A stretch of DNA of 30,893 nt from contig JAWOJB010000071.1 in the NCBI GenBank assembly GCA_046484325.1, positions 1 to 30,893 of the forward strand, read 5' to 3'. The notes beneath the pieces were generated by a model, which saw nothing but the letters and a program-made list of their open reading frames with translations, made no database searches and was not told the origin of the DNA. This document shows, one piece after another, positions 15,569-23,330 of this stretch. This stretch comes from JAWOJB01 sp046484325. Lineage in GTDB: Bacteria > Actinomycetota > Acidimicrobiia > Spongiisociales > ZC4RG35. Both the position numbers and the translations under genes were made by a program. Each line of letters starts with the position of its first letter. Within the stretch, counting starts at the first letter, position 1.

Positions 15569-17192
15569 GGGCCGCCTCCCGGTCGACGAGCAGGTCCTCG
15601 TACTCGTCCTCGAAGTAGCGGAGCGTGCTGATGACGGGGTTCGGCGCCGTCTGACCCAGGCCGCACAAGCTGGTCATCCGCACCATGTCGCAGAGCCCGC
15701 GGAGGTTGTCGAGATCGGTGCGGCGCCCCTCCCCGCGACAGATCCGGTCGAGGAGGCGATGCATCTGGACCGTGCCCGCCCGGCACGGCACGCACTTGCC
15801 GCAGCTCTCGTCCATGCAGAACTCCATGAAGAAGCGGGCCACCTCGGGCATCCGCACGTCCTCGTCCATGACCACGAGACCCCCCGAGCCCATGATCGAG
15901 CCCAGGTCTCTGAGGCTTTCGTAGTCGACCGGCGTGTCGAGGAACCGAACGGGTATGCACCCGCCGGACGGCCCACCGGTCTGGGCGGCCTTGAAGGCCT
16001 TCCCCCCGGGCACGCCGCCTCCCATCTCCTCGACGATCTCGCGGAGGGTGATCCCCATCGGCACCTCGATCAGGCCGGTGTTGGTCAGGTCGCCGGCGAG
16101 GGCGAAGACCTTGGTGCCGGTGCTCGACCTAGTGCCGAGCGAGGCGAACCACTCGGGGCCGTTCATCACGATGGCCGGGACGTTGGCGAGCGTCTCCACG
16201 TTGTTGATCATGCTCGGCCGGCCCCACAGGCCCCGCTCGGTGGGATAGGGGGGGCGGGTCGCCGGGTTCCCCCGCTTGCCCTCGATGGAGGCGATCAAGG
16301 CGGTCTCCTCGCCACACACGAACGCCCCCGCACCGATCCGGACCTCGAGCTCGAGGTCGAAGCCCGAGTCGAGGATGTTGCGACCCAGCAACCGGTGCCG
16401 GCGGGCCACTCGGATGGCCTGTTCGAGGCGCTGCACCGCCACCGGGTACTCGGCTCGGACATACAGGTATCCACGGCGGGCGCCGGTGGCGTAGGCGGCG
16501 AGCGCCAGACCCTCGATGAGTCGGTGGGGGTCGTCCTCCATGATCGTGCGGTCCATGAACGCACCCGGGTCGCCCTCGTCGCCGTTGGCGATGACGTACT
16601 TCTCGTCGGCGACCGACTCGTGGAGCATCGCCCACTTCTTGCCCGTGGGATAGCCACCGCCACCCCGCCCCCGGAGGCCGCTGGCCTCGACGGCCTCGAC
16701 CACCTCGGCGGGGCTCATCGTCTGCACCGCCTTCTCGAGTGCCCGGTACCCGCCTGTCGCCACGTAGTCCTCGATGCGGTCGGGGTCGATCCGGCCGGCG
16801 TTGGCGAGCACGACCCGCACCTGGCGGGTGAAGAAGGGGATCGACTCGTCGAGCACGTTCCCGGCCACCGGTGCACCGGCGACAACGTGGTTCTCGACGA
16901 GGGCGGATGCGGTGGTTGCGTCGACCCGTTCGTAGAGCGTCGGCTCGGTGCCGCGAGGGGCCATCCGAACGAGCGGTCCCCGGCTGCACAGCCCCATGCA
17001 CCCCGTCGGGACCACCTGGACGTCGTGTTCCAGCCCGGCGGCCGTCACCGACTCCTCGATCGCCGCCCTGGCCCGTCCAGCTCCGGCGGACATGCAGGCC
17101 GTGGAGGAGCAGCACATGATCCGCCACGGGTAGCGACCCTGCTGCTCCAGCTCGCGCTGGCCGACTTCGTGGAGATCGATGGGGGCGGCCAT
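15558..17192 (-). CDS. hoxF: Hydrogenase diaphorase NAD(H)/FMN-binding subunit
   Basis: The 544-residue protein has the NuoF-like layout with an N-terminal thioredoxin-like [2Fe-2S] domain. That domain shows a CCSSTAC segment and CMGLC (Cys65, Cys69). The NADH site is GLRGRGGGGYPTGKKW, the FMN site is ANGDEGDPGAFMDR, and CGEETALIASIEGKRG follows. The C-terminal [4Fe-4S] ligands are ESCGKCVPC (Cys464, Cys467, Cys470) and Cys510. It exchanges electrons with NAD+/NADH through FMN. GGGAGG lies just upstream of the ATG, which shares one base with the hoxE stop. The size and complete motifs fit an active subunit. Confidence 0.95.
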   Translation of the reverse strand: MAAPIDLHEVGQRELEQQGRYPWRIMCCSSTACMSAGAGRARAAIEESVTAAGLEHDVQVVPTGCMGLCSRGPLVRMAPRGTEPTLYERVDATTASALVENHVVAGAPVAGNVLDESIPFFTRQVRVVLANAGRIDPDRIEDYVATGGYRALEKAVQTMSPAEVVEAVEASGLRGRGGGGYPTGKKWAMLHESVADEKYVIANGDEGDPGAFMDRTIMEDDPHRLIEGLALAAYATGARRGYLYVRAEYPVAVQRLEQAIRVARRHRLLGRNILDSGFDLELEVRIGAGAFVCGEETALIASIEGKRGNPATRPPYPTERGLWGRPSMINNVETLANVPAIVMNGPEWFASLGTRSSTGTKVFALAGDLTNTGLIEVPMGITLREIVEEMGGGVPGGKAFKAAQTGGPSGGCIPVRFLDTPVDYESLRDLGSIMGSGGLVVMDEDVRMPEVARFFMEFCMDESCGKCVPCRAGTVQMHRLLDRICRGEGRRTDLDNLRGLCDMVRMTSLCGLGQTAPNPVISTLRYFEDEYEDLLVDREAARAR

Positions 17193-17710
17193 CAGGCGCC
17201 TCCCGGACCGGACTCGAGGCGGGTGGCGACTGTGGCGAGGATGGCCTCGCCGTCGGCGTGGCCGATGATCTCGCCGTCGAGCACCACGACGGGAGCCAAC
17301 CCACAGCTCCCCAGGCAGCGTGCCGTCACCAGCGTCAGCCGGCCATCGGCCGTGGTCTGTCCGGCGCCGACTCCGTAGGCTTCGCCCACCGCCTGGACGA
17401 TGGCGTCGGCGCCTTTCACGTAGCAGGCGGTGCCGGTGCAGACCGTGCAGCCGTGGTCCCCCTGCGGCTCGAGGACGAACAGGTGGTAGAAGGTGGCCAC
17501 GCCGTAGACCCGGCTCGCCGGGAGCCTGAGCGCCCGGCTCAGGTACACGAGCACGTCCTCGGAGAGGTAGCCGAAAACGTCCTGGGCGACGTGGAGCAGC
17601 TCGATCAGCTGATCCGGCTCGTACCTGACCCTCTTCAGCTTCTTGTCGAGCACGGCGAACCGATCGTCCCCGGAGGGGTGGACCTCGGCGCTCGTGTCGG
17701 TGGTGGTCAT
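17192..17710 (-). CDS. hoxE: Hydrogenase diaphorase [2Fe-2S] subunit (NuoE-like)
   Basis: The 172-residue protein is a NuoE homologue. The helical N-terminal part contains LIELLHVAQDVFGYLSEDV and the family segment VYGVATFYHLF. The thioredoxin-like half carries the [2Fe-2S] ligands Cys91, Cys96, Cys132 and Cys136 in CTGTACYVKGA and CLGSCGLAP. HoxE marks the five-subunit HoxEFUYH type known from cyanobacteria and some other bacteria. It is the first gene of the operon. A GGAGGG ribosome binding site lies a few bases upstream of the ATG. The leader contains an inverted repeat with an embedded -10-like box. Confidence 0.94.
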   Translation of the reverse strand: MTTTDTSAEVHPSGDDRFAVLDKKLKRVRYEPDQLIELLHVAQDVFGYLSEDVLVYLSRALRLPASRVYGVATFYHLFVLEPQGDHGCTVCTGTACYVKGADAIVQAVGEAYGVGAGQTTADGRLTLVTARCLGSCGLAPVVVLDGEIIGHADGEAILATVATRLESGPGGA

Positions 17711-17745
17711 CGCCCTCCGGCGGGTCGTATCGACGTCCGGGCGGA

Positions 17746-17776
17746 CCCTACGCGGCCGGGCCGGGGGAGCGTAGGG
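17746..17776 (-). promoter_or_regulatory. Inverted repeat in the ligC-hoxE gap: terminator or hox control element
   Basis: CCCTACGC (17746-17753) pairs with GCGTAGGG (17769-17776) around a 15-nt GC-rich spacer. It starts about 29 bp after the ligC stop and ends 35 bp before the hoxE start. No U-run follows on the minus strand. The proximal arm contains TAGGGT on the minus strand, a possible -10 box for hoxE. The element could stop ligC read-through, bind a regulator over the hox promoter, or both. Confidence 0.4.
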
Positions 17777-17804
17777 CCGAAGGGCCGGTCGCTGTGGGCG
17801 CCCA

Positions 17805-18836
17805 TCACCCAGGGCCGTCCATCACGGCACCGAACCCGGGTCCCTCCGGGCGCGCGAGCTGGTCGAGCGTGCAGCTCGACGCCTCCCGGTCTGGCCGCCA
17901 GCGATGGAACCGGGTGGCGTGGCGGAACCGTCCGTTCTCGAGCTGGTCGTAGCTCACCTCGACCACCACCCCGGGCGCCACCGGGGTCCAGGCCAGGTCC
18001 TTGTCGCCGGTCCAGCGGCTCGGCTCCCCCGGCACCCGAACCCCCTCGCCAAAGGATCCCTCGGAGCGGATCTGCTCGAGCTGGCGGAGGATCTCGACCC
18101 GGTCGTGGTGGCTGAACCCCGAGCAGTGGCCCACGAAGTGGAGCTCGCCCCGGCCGTCGTACAGCCCGAGCAGGATCGATCCGATCCCGTCGCCGCCCTT
18201 GTGGACCCGGTAGCCGCCCACCACGCACTCGACGGTCCGCCGGTGCTTGAGCTTGACCATCGCCCGTTTCCCGTGGACGTATCCCTGCTCGAGCGGCTTG
18301 GCGACGATCCCGTCGCACCCGGCGGCCTCGTACTCGTCGAACCATCGCCGGGCGGTATCGGCATCGGTCGTGGACGGCGTCAGGTGCCAGGGGTGCTCGA
18401 GCCTGGCGGCCAGGTCGACAAGCCGCTCCCGCCTGACCCGGAATGGCTCGCCCCGAAGATCGACACCCTCGACGGCCAGCAGGTCGAAGGCCACCAGCTC
18501 GGCGGGGATCTCGGCGGCCAGCCGGCGGATTCGGGACTCGGCCGGGTGGATGCGTTGCTGGAGAAGGTCGAACGAGCTGACATCGTCGAACACCACCAGG
18601 ACCTCGCCGTCGACCACGGTGCCCCCGGGAAGGCTCCGAAGGGCCGCCTCCAACTCGGGGAAGTAGCGGAGGAGCGGCCGCTGGTTGCGGGAGTCGAGCC
18701 GGACGGTGCTCCCCCCCCAGGCCACGGCCCGGAAGCCGTCCCACTTGGGCTCGTAGGCGAAGGAGCCCGCCGGCCAACGCTCGGAGGTGCGGGCTTCCAT
18801 CGTCTCGATGGGCGGCGGGAACGGCCACGTGCTCAT
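17805..18836 (-). CDS. ligC: ATP-dependent DNA ligase, LigC type
   Basis: The 343-residue protein has the ATP-dependent ligase core and OB fold with no extra domain, as in mycobacterial LigC. The adenylated lysine is Lys31 in YEPKWDGFR (motif I). VVDGEVLVV is motif III, DGIVAKPL is motif IV, and MVKLKHRRT holds the motif V lysines. It seals nicks in DNA repair. I chose ATG 18836; the longer frame extends into the divergent promoter region. It is divergent from the BrkB gene, 64 bp away, and upstream of hoxE on the same strand. The stand-alone polymerase at 10709 is the expected partner but lies about 6 kb away, across the hydrogenase operon. Confidence 0.9.
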   Translation of the reverse strand: MSTWPFPPPIETMEARTSERWPAGSFAYEPKWDGFRAVAWGGSTVRLDSRNQRPLLRYFPELEAALRSLPGGTVVDGEVLVVFDDVSSFDLLQQRIHPAESRIRRLAAEIPAELVAFDLLAVEGVDLRGEPFRVRRERLVDLAARLEHPWHLTPSTTDADTARRWFDEYEAAGCDGIVAKPLEQGYVHGKRAMVKLKHRRTVECVVGGYRVHKGGDGIGSILLGLYDGRGELHFVGHCSGFSHHDRVEILRQLEQIRSEGSFGEGVRVPGEPSRWTGDKDLAWTPVAPGVVVEVSYDQLENGRFRHATRFHRWRPDREASSCTLDQLARPEGPGFGAVMDGPG

Positions 18837-18866
18837 GGAGCGCATTCTCCCGCAGATCGCCCCGGC

Positions 18867-18894
18867 TTGCCCCGTCCGGCCGGTGCCGTACGAT
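18867..18894 (+). promoter_or_regulatory. Probable leaderless promoter for the BrkB/YihY gene
   Basis: TTGCCC at 18867-18872 and TACGAT at 18889-18894 are separated by 16 nt. TACGAT is followed by exactly 6 nt and then the GTG at 18901. The arrangement fits a primary-sigma promoter starting on the first base of the gene. It supports GTG 18901 over the upstream in-frame starts, which overlap ligC. Confidence 0.5.
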
Positions 18895-18900
18895 CCACCG

Positions 18901-19872
18901 GTGGCCGAGCCGACACCTGCCTCCCACATCGTCGCCTTGTTCAAGGCGGCCGGGGCATGGTTCGGCGCCGACCGGGCCAGCCGGATGGCCGCAGCGCTCT
19001 CGTATTACACGCTGTTCGCCCTCATCCCGCTGCTCTTCATCGCCTCGGCGATCGCCGGGTTCGTGTTCGGCGATCCCACCCTGGTCGAGCAGGTGGTCGA
19101 GCGGGTCGAGGACCTCGTGGGGGAGGTGGTGGCGAGTGCGGTGGCCGACCTGCTCGGGGTGGTCCAGGCCACTGCGGGGGCGTCGCTCGCCATCGGTGTC
19201 GTGCTCGCGGTGTTCACTGCCTCGACCCTGTTCAAGCACACTCAGGGAGTGCTCAACGTGGTCTTCGGCGCCCCCGATCGTCTCGACCGCGGCTTCCTTC
19301 CCTCCCTCCGCAAGCGCGTGATCGGCGCGCTGGCCGCGCTGCTGCTCGGGATCCTCGTCCTGCTCCCCCTCGTGGCCGTGAGCGCAATCGGGTGGCTCCA
19401 GGCTTTGGTGCCGCTCGACGGGCCGCTGCTGAGGATCCTCGTCAACGTCGGGGTTCCGCTGGCCTCGTTCGTGCTGCTGGTGGCCGTGGTGGGTTTCACC
19501 TTCCGGACCCTCACCGTGGTCCGGGTGCCCCGAAGGGCGGCCTGGCGCGGCGGGTTCTTCACCGCCCTGGTCGGGCTCGTGGCCGCCTCGCTCGTCGGCA
19601 CCTATCTGTCGGTCGCCTCCGCGACCGGGACCCTGGCTGCCCTCGGCAGCGTCGCCGTGCTCCTGTTCTTCGGCTTCCTGATGTGGCAGGTCTATCTGTT
19701 CGGCGCCGAACTCACCAAGGTGTACGCCGGATTCCTGGAGCGGGGCGAGATCCGCCTCCCCGGCCATCGTGCGACTCCCGCCGAGGAGCCGGCCTCCGGG
19801 CCGGAGCCGATGCCTGCATCCCGGGCACTCCTCGTCGGCCTGCTCGTGGGTCTGCTCGGCCGCAGGCGTTGA
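18901..19872 (+). CDS. YihY/BrkB-family membrane protein
   Basis: From GTG 18901 the product has 323 residues. The family marks are MAAALSYYTLFALIPLLFI in the first span and STLFKHTQGVLNVVFGAP, with about six membrane spans in all. The conserved end is FFGFLMWQVYLFGAELTKVYA. The tail is cytoplasmic and proline/arginine-rich, as usual. BrkB proteins were once labelled RNase BN by mistake; their true function is unknown, and transport or envelope roles have been proposed. The gene is divergent from ligC and ends 30 bp before the molybdenum hydroxylase gene. Confidence 0.88.
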   Translation: MAEPTPASHIVALFKAAGAWFGADRASRMAAALSYYTLFALIPLLFIASAIAGFVFGDPTLVEQVVERVEDLVGEVVASAVADLLGVVQATAGASLAIGVVLAVFTASTLFKHTQGVLNVVFGAPDRLDRGFLPSLRKRVIGALAALLLGILVLLPLVAVSAIGWLQALVPLDGPLLRILVNVGVPLASFVLLVAVVGFTFRTLTVVRVPRRAAWRGGFFTALVGLVAASLVGTYLSVASATGTLAALGSVAVLLFFGFLMWQVYLFGAELTKVYAGFLERGEIRLPGHRATPAEEPASGPEPMPASRALLVGLLVGLLGRRR

Positions 19873-19902
19873 CACCGGGAACCGGTAGGGTCCGCGCCGG
19901 CC

Positions 19903-22557
19903 ATGACCGACATCGCCTTCCGCCTCAACGGCGCCGAGGTCACCGCCTGTGCAGGGCCCGGCACGGCGCTCGACCTGATCCGCGACGTCCTCGGGCTCAC
20001 CGGCGCCAAGCTCGTGTGCGGCACCGGCGGGTGCGGGGCGTGCGCAGTGCTCGTGGACGGGATGCCCGCAGAGACCTGCGTCCTCCCGACCGAGGGCCTC
20101 GCCGGGCGAGAGGTGGTCACGGTCGAAGGGCTGGCCGGGCCGGCGGGCCTCCACCCGGTGCAGCGGGCCCTCCTCGCCCACGACGCCGTCCAGTGCGGGT
20201 TCTGCACCCCCGGCGTCGTGGTGGGGGGTGTGGCCTTCGTCGAGCGGTGGCGGCGCGAGCACCCGGGTGAGCGGCCCACCGCCCGGGAGGTCGCCGAGGC
20301 CCTGGATGGTCACCTGTGCCGCTGCGGGGCGTACCCGGGCATCATCTCGGCCGTACGGGCGGCGTGTTCCGGCGAGTTCGACGGCGACGACCCGGTCCCC
20401 GCCCGCCCCGAGGCACCCCTCAAGGCGACGGGGGCTGCCCGTTACACCGTCGACGTCCGACTCGAGAGCATGCTGCACGGCCGGATCGTCCGATCGACCG
20501 AGCCGCGCGCCGAGATCCTCGCCGTCGAGACGGACGCCGCGATGGCCATCCCGGGCGTGAGGGCCATCGTCGAGTTGCTCCCACCCGACCGGACCGTCCG
20601 CTACGTCGGCGACTCGATCGCGGCGGTGGCGGCGGTGGACGTGGCCACCGCCGAACGGGCGATCCAGGCGATCGCCGTCCGCTACCGGGCGCTCGCGTCG
20701 GCGGTGGGCATGGCGGCGGCGATGGCGGACGGCGCCCCGGATCTGGTCGGGTGGCGTCTGATGCTGAACAGCAGCAACGAGGCGGGAGCGTTCGCTGTGG
20801 CCTTGCCCCGATCGGGGAACCGGCGGGGTCCGTGGAGCCCGCTCTCGTACCGGCGTATCACGGCTCGCCGCCGGATCGCACGGGCCCAGAGGTCGGGCGA
20901 TCCGCTCCTCGTCGAGGGCACGTGGGTCACCGCCGCCCAGAGCCATGCCTCGCCCGAGCCCCACACGGCCGTTGCCGACTGGAAGGGCGACTCCCTCACC
21001 GTCTACCTCTCGAGCCAATCGGTCACCGCGACCGCGGCCAGGTTGGCCCGGAGGTACGGGCTGGAGCCGGCCAGGGTGCGGGTCGTCGCAGACCACGTCG
21101 GGGGCGCGTTCGGGTCCAAGCAGGGGCTCACAGAGCCGGTCGTCGAGGCGGTCGAGCTGTCCAGAGCCGCCGGAGCCCCGGTGCGGGTCTCTCTCTCGCC
21201 CACCGAGGAGCTGTCGGTGACCGGGTACCGTCCCGGCTCGGAGATCCGGCTCTCGCTCCTCGGCGGGGTGGACGGGTCGCTACAGGCCGTGGAGGCGGTG
21301 GCCCACCTGGACGGAGGCGACTCGGTCGGTCAGACGGTGGCCAACCTCATGCGGCTCAGCTATCCGGGGAGACCGATGGCACTCGTCGACTACGACGTGG
21401 TGAACAATGCCCCTCCGGCCAAGCCGTTCCATGCCCCCGGCTCCCCGATGGCTCTATTCGCCTTGGAGACCGCGGTCGACGAGCTGGCCGAACGCCTCGG
21501 GGACGACCCGATCGCCCTGCGGCTCGGATGGGCGCCGCGCCCGCTCCGCCGGGCGGTCTACGAGTGGGCTGCCTCGCACCCCCTTTGGCGCGGGCGCCCG
21601 CAGGCTGCGGGGAAAGCGGTCGGGGTGGGCGTCGCGTTCGGCACCTGGTACTACGGCTACGACCCCGCCACCCGGGTGCGGGTGCTCGCCGACCCGAGCG
21701 GGTTCGCCGTGGAGACGGCGGCCCAGGAGATCGGGACCGGGGCCCGCACGCTCTTGGCGGCGGGGGTGGCGGAGGTCTTCGGGGTGTCCCCGGACGGGGT
21801 GACGGTGCGGATCGGCGATTCCGCCCTCTGCCACGGCCCCACCACCAGCGCCAGCCGGACCACGCCGTCGCTCGCTCCCACGACCCGGGAGGCCGCCGTC
21901 CGGCTCCGGGACCGCCTGGTCGAGTCCGCCACGCACGAGCTGGGACTCGTCGGCGCCGTCCCGGTCGAGGGCGGTGTCGTCCACGACGGAGAGCTGGTGC
22001 TGTGGTCGGAGCTCCTCCGCCGGATTGCCCCCCAGTCGGCCGAGGCGAAACGTCCGAAGGACCGGCACCTGCCGGTCTCGCCGGTCCCCGTCGAGGGCGT
22101 ACAGGCGGGGTGGGGGCTGTCCGATTCGGCATGTCTCGTGGAGGTGACGGTCGATCGTGCGAGCGGCGCCGTCCGGGCGACCCGGGCCGCCGTCGCGCTC
22201 GCCGCCGGCAAGATCCACACCCCCGTCCAGGCCGCCGGGCAGGTGCACGGCGCCCTCGCCCGGGGCATCGGGCAGGCCCTGACCGAGGAGCGGATCACCG
22301 ACCCCCGCACCGGGCGGGTCGTCACGGCGTCCTACGACACTTACCGGATCCTGCGGTGCGGCGGGATGCCCGAGGTCGAGGTCCACTTCGTCGAAGAGGG
22401 GTTCGAGCACGCCCCCGGCGGGGGAGCGGGCATCGCAGAGCTGGCCATTACGGCGGTCCCGGCGGCGGTCGCCAACGCGGTCGCCCACGCCACCGGCCGG
22501 CGCCTCCGGCGCCTCCCGATGGCGCCCGAGCGGGTGCGGGAGGCGCTCGCGGTCTGA
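19903..22557 (+). CDS. Single-chain molybdenum hydroxylase of the xanthine oxidase family (2 x [2Fe-2S] plus Mo domains, no FAD)
   Basis: The 884-residue protein fuses two subunits that are usually separate. Residues 1-160 bind two [2Fe-2S] clusters: Cys39/44/47/59 (plant-ferredoxin type, CGTGGCGAC) and Cys98/101/139/141 (QCGFC, CRC). The rest is the Mo-cofactor portion: VGGAFGSKQG, then APGSPMALFALETAVDELAE, EIGTGARTLLAAG, and GIAELAITAVPAAVANA with the candidate base Glu846. The FAD domain of xanthine dehydrogenase is absent, the same layout as Desulfovibrio gigas aldehyde oxidoreductase (Mop, 907 residues). Residues about 285-325 match poorly to the family, and His replaces the Arg I expect in the RAPG-like motif. 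The substrate may be an aldehyde, purine or other heterocycle. The electron acceptor is unknown. The family needs a sulfido ligand on Mo. Confidence 0.87.
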   Translation: MTDIAFRLNGAEVTACAGPGTALDLIRDVLGLTGAKLVCGTGGCGACAVLVDGMPAETCVLPTEGLAGREVVTVEGLAGPAGLHPVQRALLAHDAVQCGFCTPGVVVGGVAFVERWRREHPGERPTAREVAEALDGHLCRCGAYPGIISAVRAACSGEFDGDDPVPARPEAPLKATGAARYTVDVRLESMLHGRIVRSTEPRAEILAVETDAAMAIPGVRAIVELLPPDRTVRYVGDSIAAVAAVDVATAERAIQAIAVRYRALASAVGMAAAMADGAPDLVGWRLMLNSSNEAGAFAVALPRSGNRRGPWSPLSYRRITARRRIARAQRSGDPLLVEGTWVTAAQSHASPEPHTAVADWKGDSLTVYLSSQSVTATAARLARRYGLEPARVRVVADHVGGAFGSKQGLTEPVVEAVELSRAAGAPVRVSLSPTEELSVTGYRPGSEIRLSLLGGVDGSLQAVEAVAHLDGGDSVGQTVANLMRLSYPGRPMALVDYDVVNNAPPAKPFHAPGSPMALFALETAVDELAERLGDDPIALRLGWAPRPLRRAVYEWAASHPLWRGRPQAAGKAVGVGVAFGTWYYGYDPATRVRVLADPSGFAVETAAQEIGTGARTLLAAGVAEVFGVSPDGVTVRIGDSALCHGPTTSASRTTPSLAPTTREAAVRLRDRLVESATHELGLVGAVPVEGGVVHDGELVLWSELLRRIAPQSAEAKRPKDRHLPVSPVPVEGVQAGWGLSDSACLVEVTVDRASGAVRATRAAVALAAGKIHTPVQAAGQVHGALARGIGQALTEERITDPRTGRVVTASYDTYRILRCGGMPEVEVHFVEEGFEHAPGGGAGIAELAITAVPAAVANAVAHATGRRLRRLPMAPERVREALAV

Positions 22558-22589
22558 TCACACCCTGGCTCGCCGGGTCCCGCGCCCGA

Positions 22590-22595
22590 TAGGCT
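22590..22595 (+). promoter_or_regulatory. -10 box of a probable leaderless promoter for the 22602 gene
   Basis: TAGGCT is followed by exactly 6 nt and then the ATG at 22602, with no ribosome binding site. It is the same hexamer and spacing as before the class V aminotransferase gene. No clear -35 box was found. Confidence 0.4.
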
Positions 22596-22601
22596 TGCCG
22601 C

Positions 22602-23156
22602 ATGGCCATCGACATCGCCGGGTTCGTCACCGACCTCAAGGAGCACGCGGTCGAGCACGGCTTCCACGTCCACGACGAGCGCCACTTCGTCGAGACGTAC
22701 AGCCTCCGCCAGTCGTGGGAAGTCGACGTGCACCCGGAGGAGGCCTGCAACGGCCCGCTCGACCTCCACCTCTCCCTCGACGTCGAGCCCCGCACCCTGC
22801 TCGCCCTCACCGACCTGCTCGACGAGATGGGTGACGAGTTCGAGGAGCCGGATGACCAGTACCGGCTCCCGCTCTACTTCAACTGGGGCCTGCCGCCGCT
22901 CTCGCAACCCCCCGACCTGCTGGTTCTGGCCACCGATCTGGCCGGGATCGGAGGCACCGAGCTCCCGATCGAGGTGTCGGCGATCGACTCGTACGGGGCG
23001 GTGACCGATGCTCCCGACCGGCGGCTGACCCTCACGGGCTCGAGTGAGGTCTCGCTCGTCGACATCGTGATGGGACGCGAACAGCTGTGCGCCGTGCTCG
23101 ACCGGGCCAAGGAGGTCAGCGAGTACCTGGTGGACCGGTTGGCCCTATGGATGTGA
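22602..23156 (+). CDS. Conserved-looking hypothetical protein
   Basis: I do not recognise this 184-residue protein. It is acidic and soluble, with no signal peptide, membrane span or obvious metal motif. An alpha/beta pattern runs through it: helices at about 5-20, 60-80 and 155-182, and strand-like stretches around residues 105-150. Codon use is like its neighbours, and a leaderless-type promoter fits the ATG. It follows the molybdenum hydroxylase by 44 bp on the same strand. It does not resemble XdhC, MobA or another known partner of that enzyme. Confidence 0.7.
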   Translation: MAIDIAGFVTDLKEHAVEHGFHVHDERHFVETYSLRQSWEVDVHPEEACNGPLDLHLSLDVEPRTLLALTDLLDEMGDEFEEPDDQYRLPLYFNWGLPPLSQPPDLLVLATDLAGIGGTELPIEVSAIDSYGAVTDAPDRRLTLTGSSEVSLVDIVMGREQLCAVLDRAKEVSEYLVDRLALWM

Positions 23157-23287
23157 CGAACGGCCGTCATCGCGTGCTGCAGGCTGTGGCATCATTTCGT
23201 TTGACCTGCTCGTGCCGGGTGGGTCGTCCACGCCGGGAGCGACCCGCCGGTTACCGATAGGTTGTCGGTCCGGGTTGACTCACGGAG

Positions 23288-23311
23288 TGCGCCGGGCGAG
23301 CGCCCGGCGCA
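23288..23311 (+). promoter_or_regulatory. Perfect 11-bp inverted repeat just upstream of the binding-protein ribosome binding site
   Basis: TGCGCCGGGCG (23288-23298) and CGCCCGGCGCA (23301-23311) are exact reverse complements with 2 nt between them. The repeat ends 6 nt before AGGAGG. In RNA it would be a very stable 10-bp stem with a 4-nt loop. It could be a sugar-repressor operator or a 5' mRNA-stabilising or translation-modulating hairpin. Confidence 0.55.
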
Positions 23312-23317
23312 GAAAAC

Positions 23318-23323
23318 AGGAGG
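23318..23323 (+). promoter_or_regulatory. Ribosome binding site AGGAGG that fixes the binding-protein start
   Basis: A perfect AGGAGG lies 7 nt before GTG 23331. It decides against the longer in-frame start at 23262, which would run through the hairpin and place the signal peptide internally. Confidence 0.85.
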
Positions 23324-23330
23324 AACCAAC

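Noticed and set aside
19869..19891. TTGACA plus TAGGGT as a promoter for the Mo hydroxylase gene
   Set aside because: The -35-like hexamer is perfect, but only 11 nt separate it from TAGGGT, too short for a normal promoter. The two elements cannot be paired.
20740..20925. Possible frameshift in the Mo hydroxylase gene
   Set aside because: The local match to the family is poor, but the other two frames give no better match and the reading frame stays open on both sides. I treat it as a divergent segment.
17707..21096. 1129-codon minus-strand open frame
   Set aside because: It runs across ligC in the wrong frame and antisense to the BrkB and Mo hydroxylase genes, and shows no domain.
20316..22592. 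758-codon plus-strand open frame
   Set aside because: It is the alternate frame of the Mo hydroxylase gene, with a Gly/Arg-rich shadow product.
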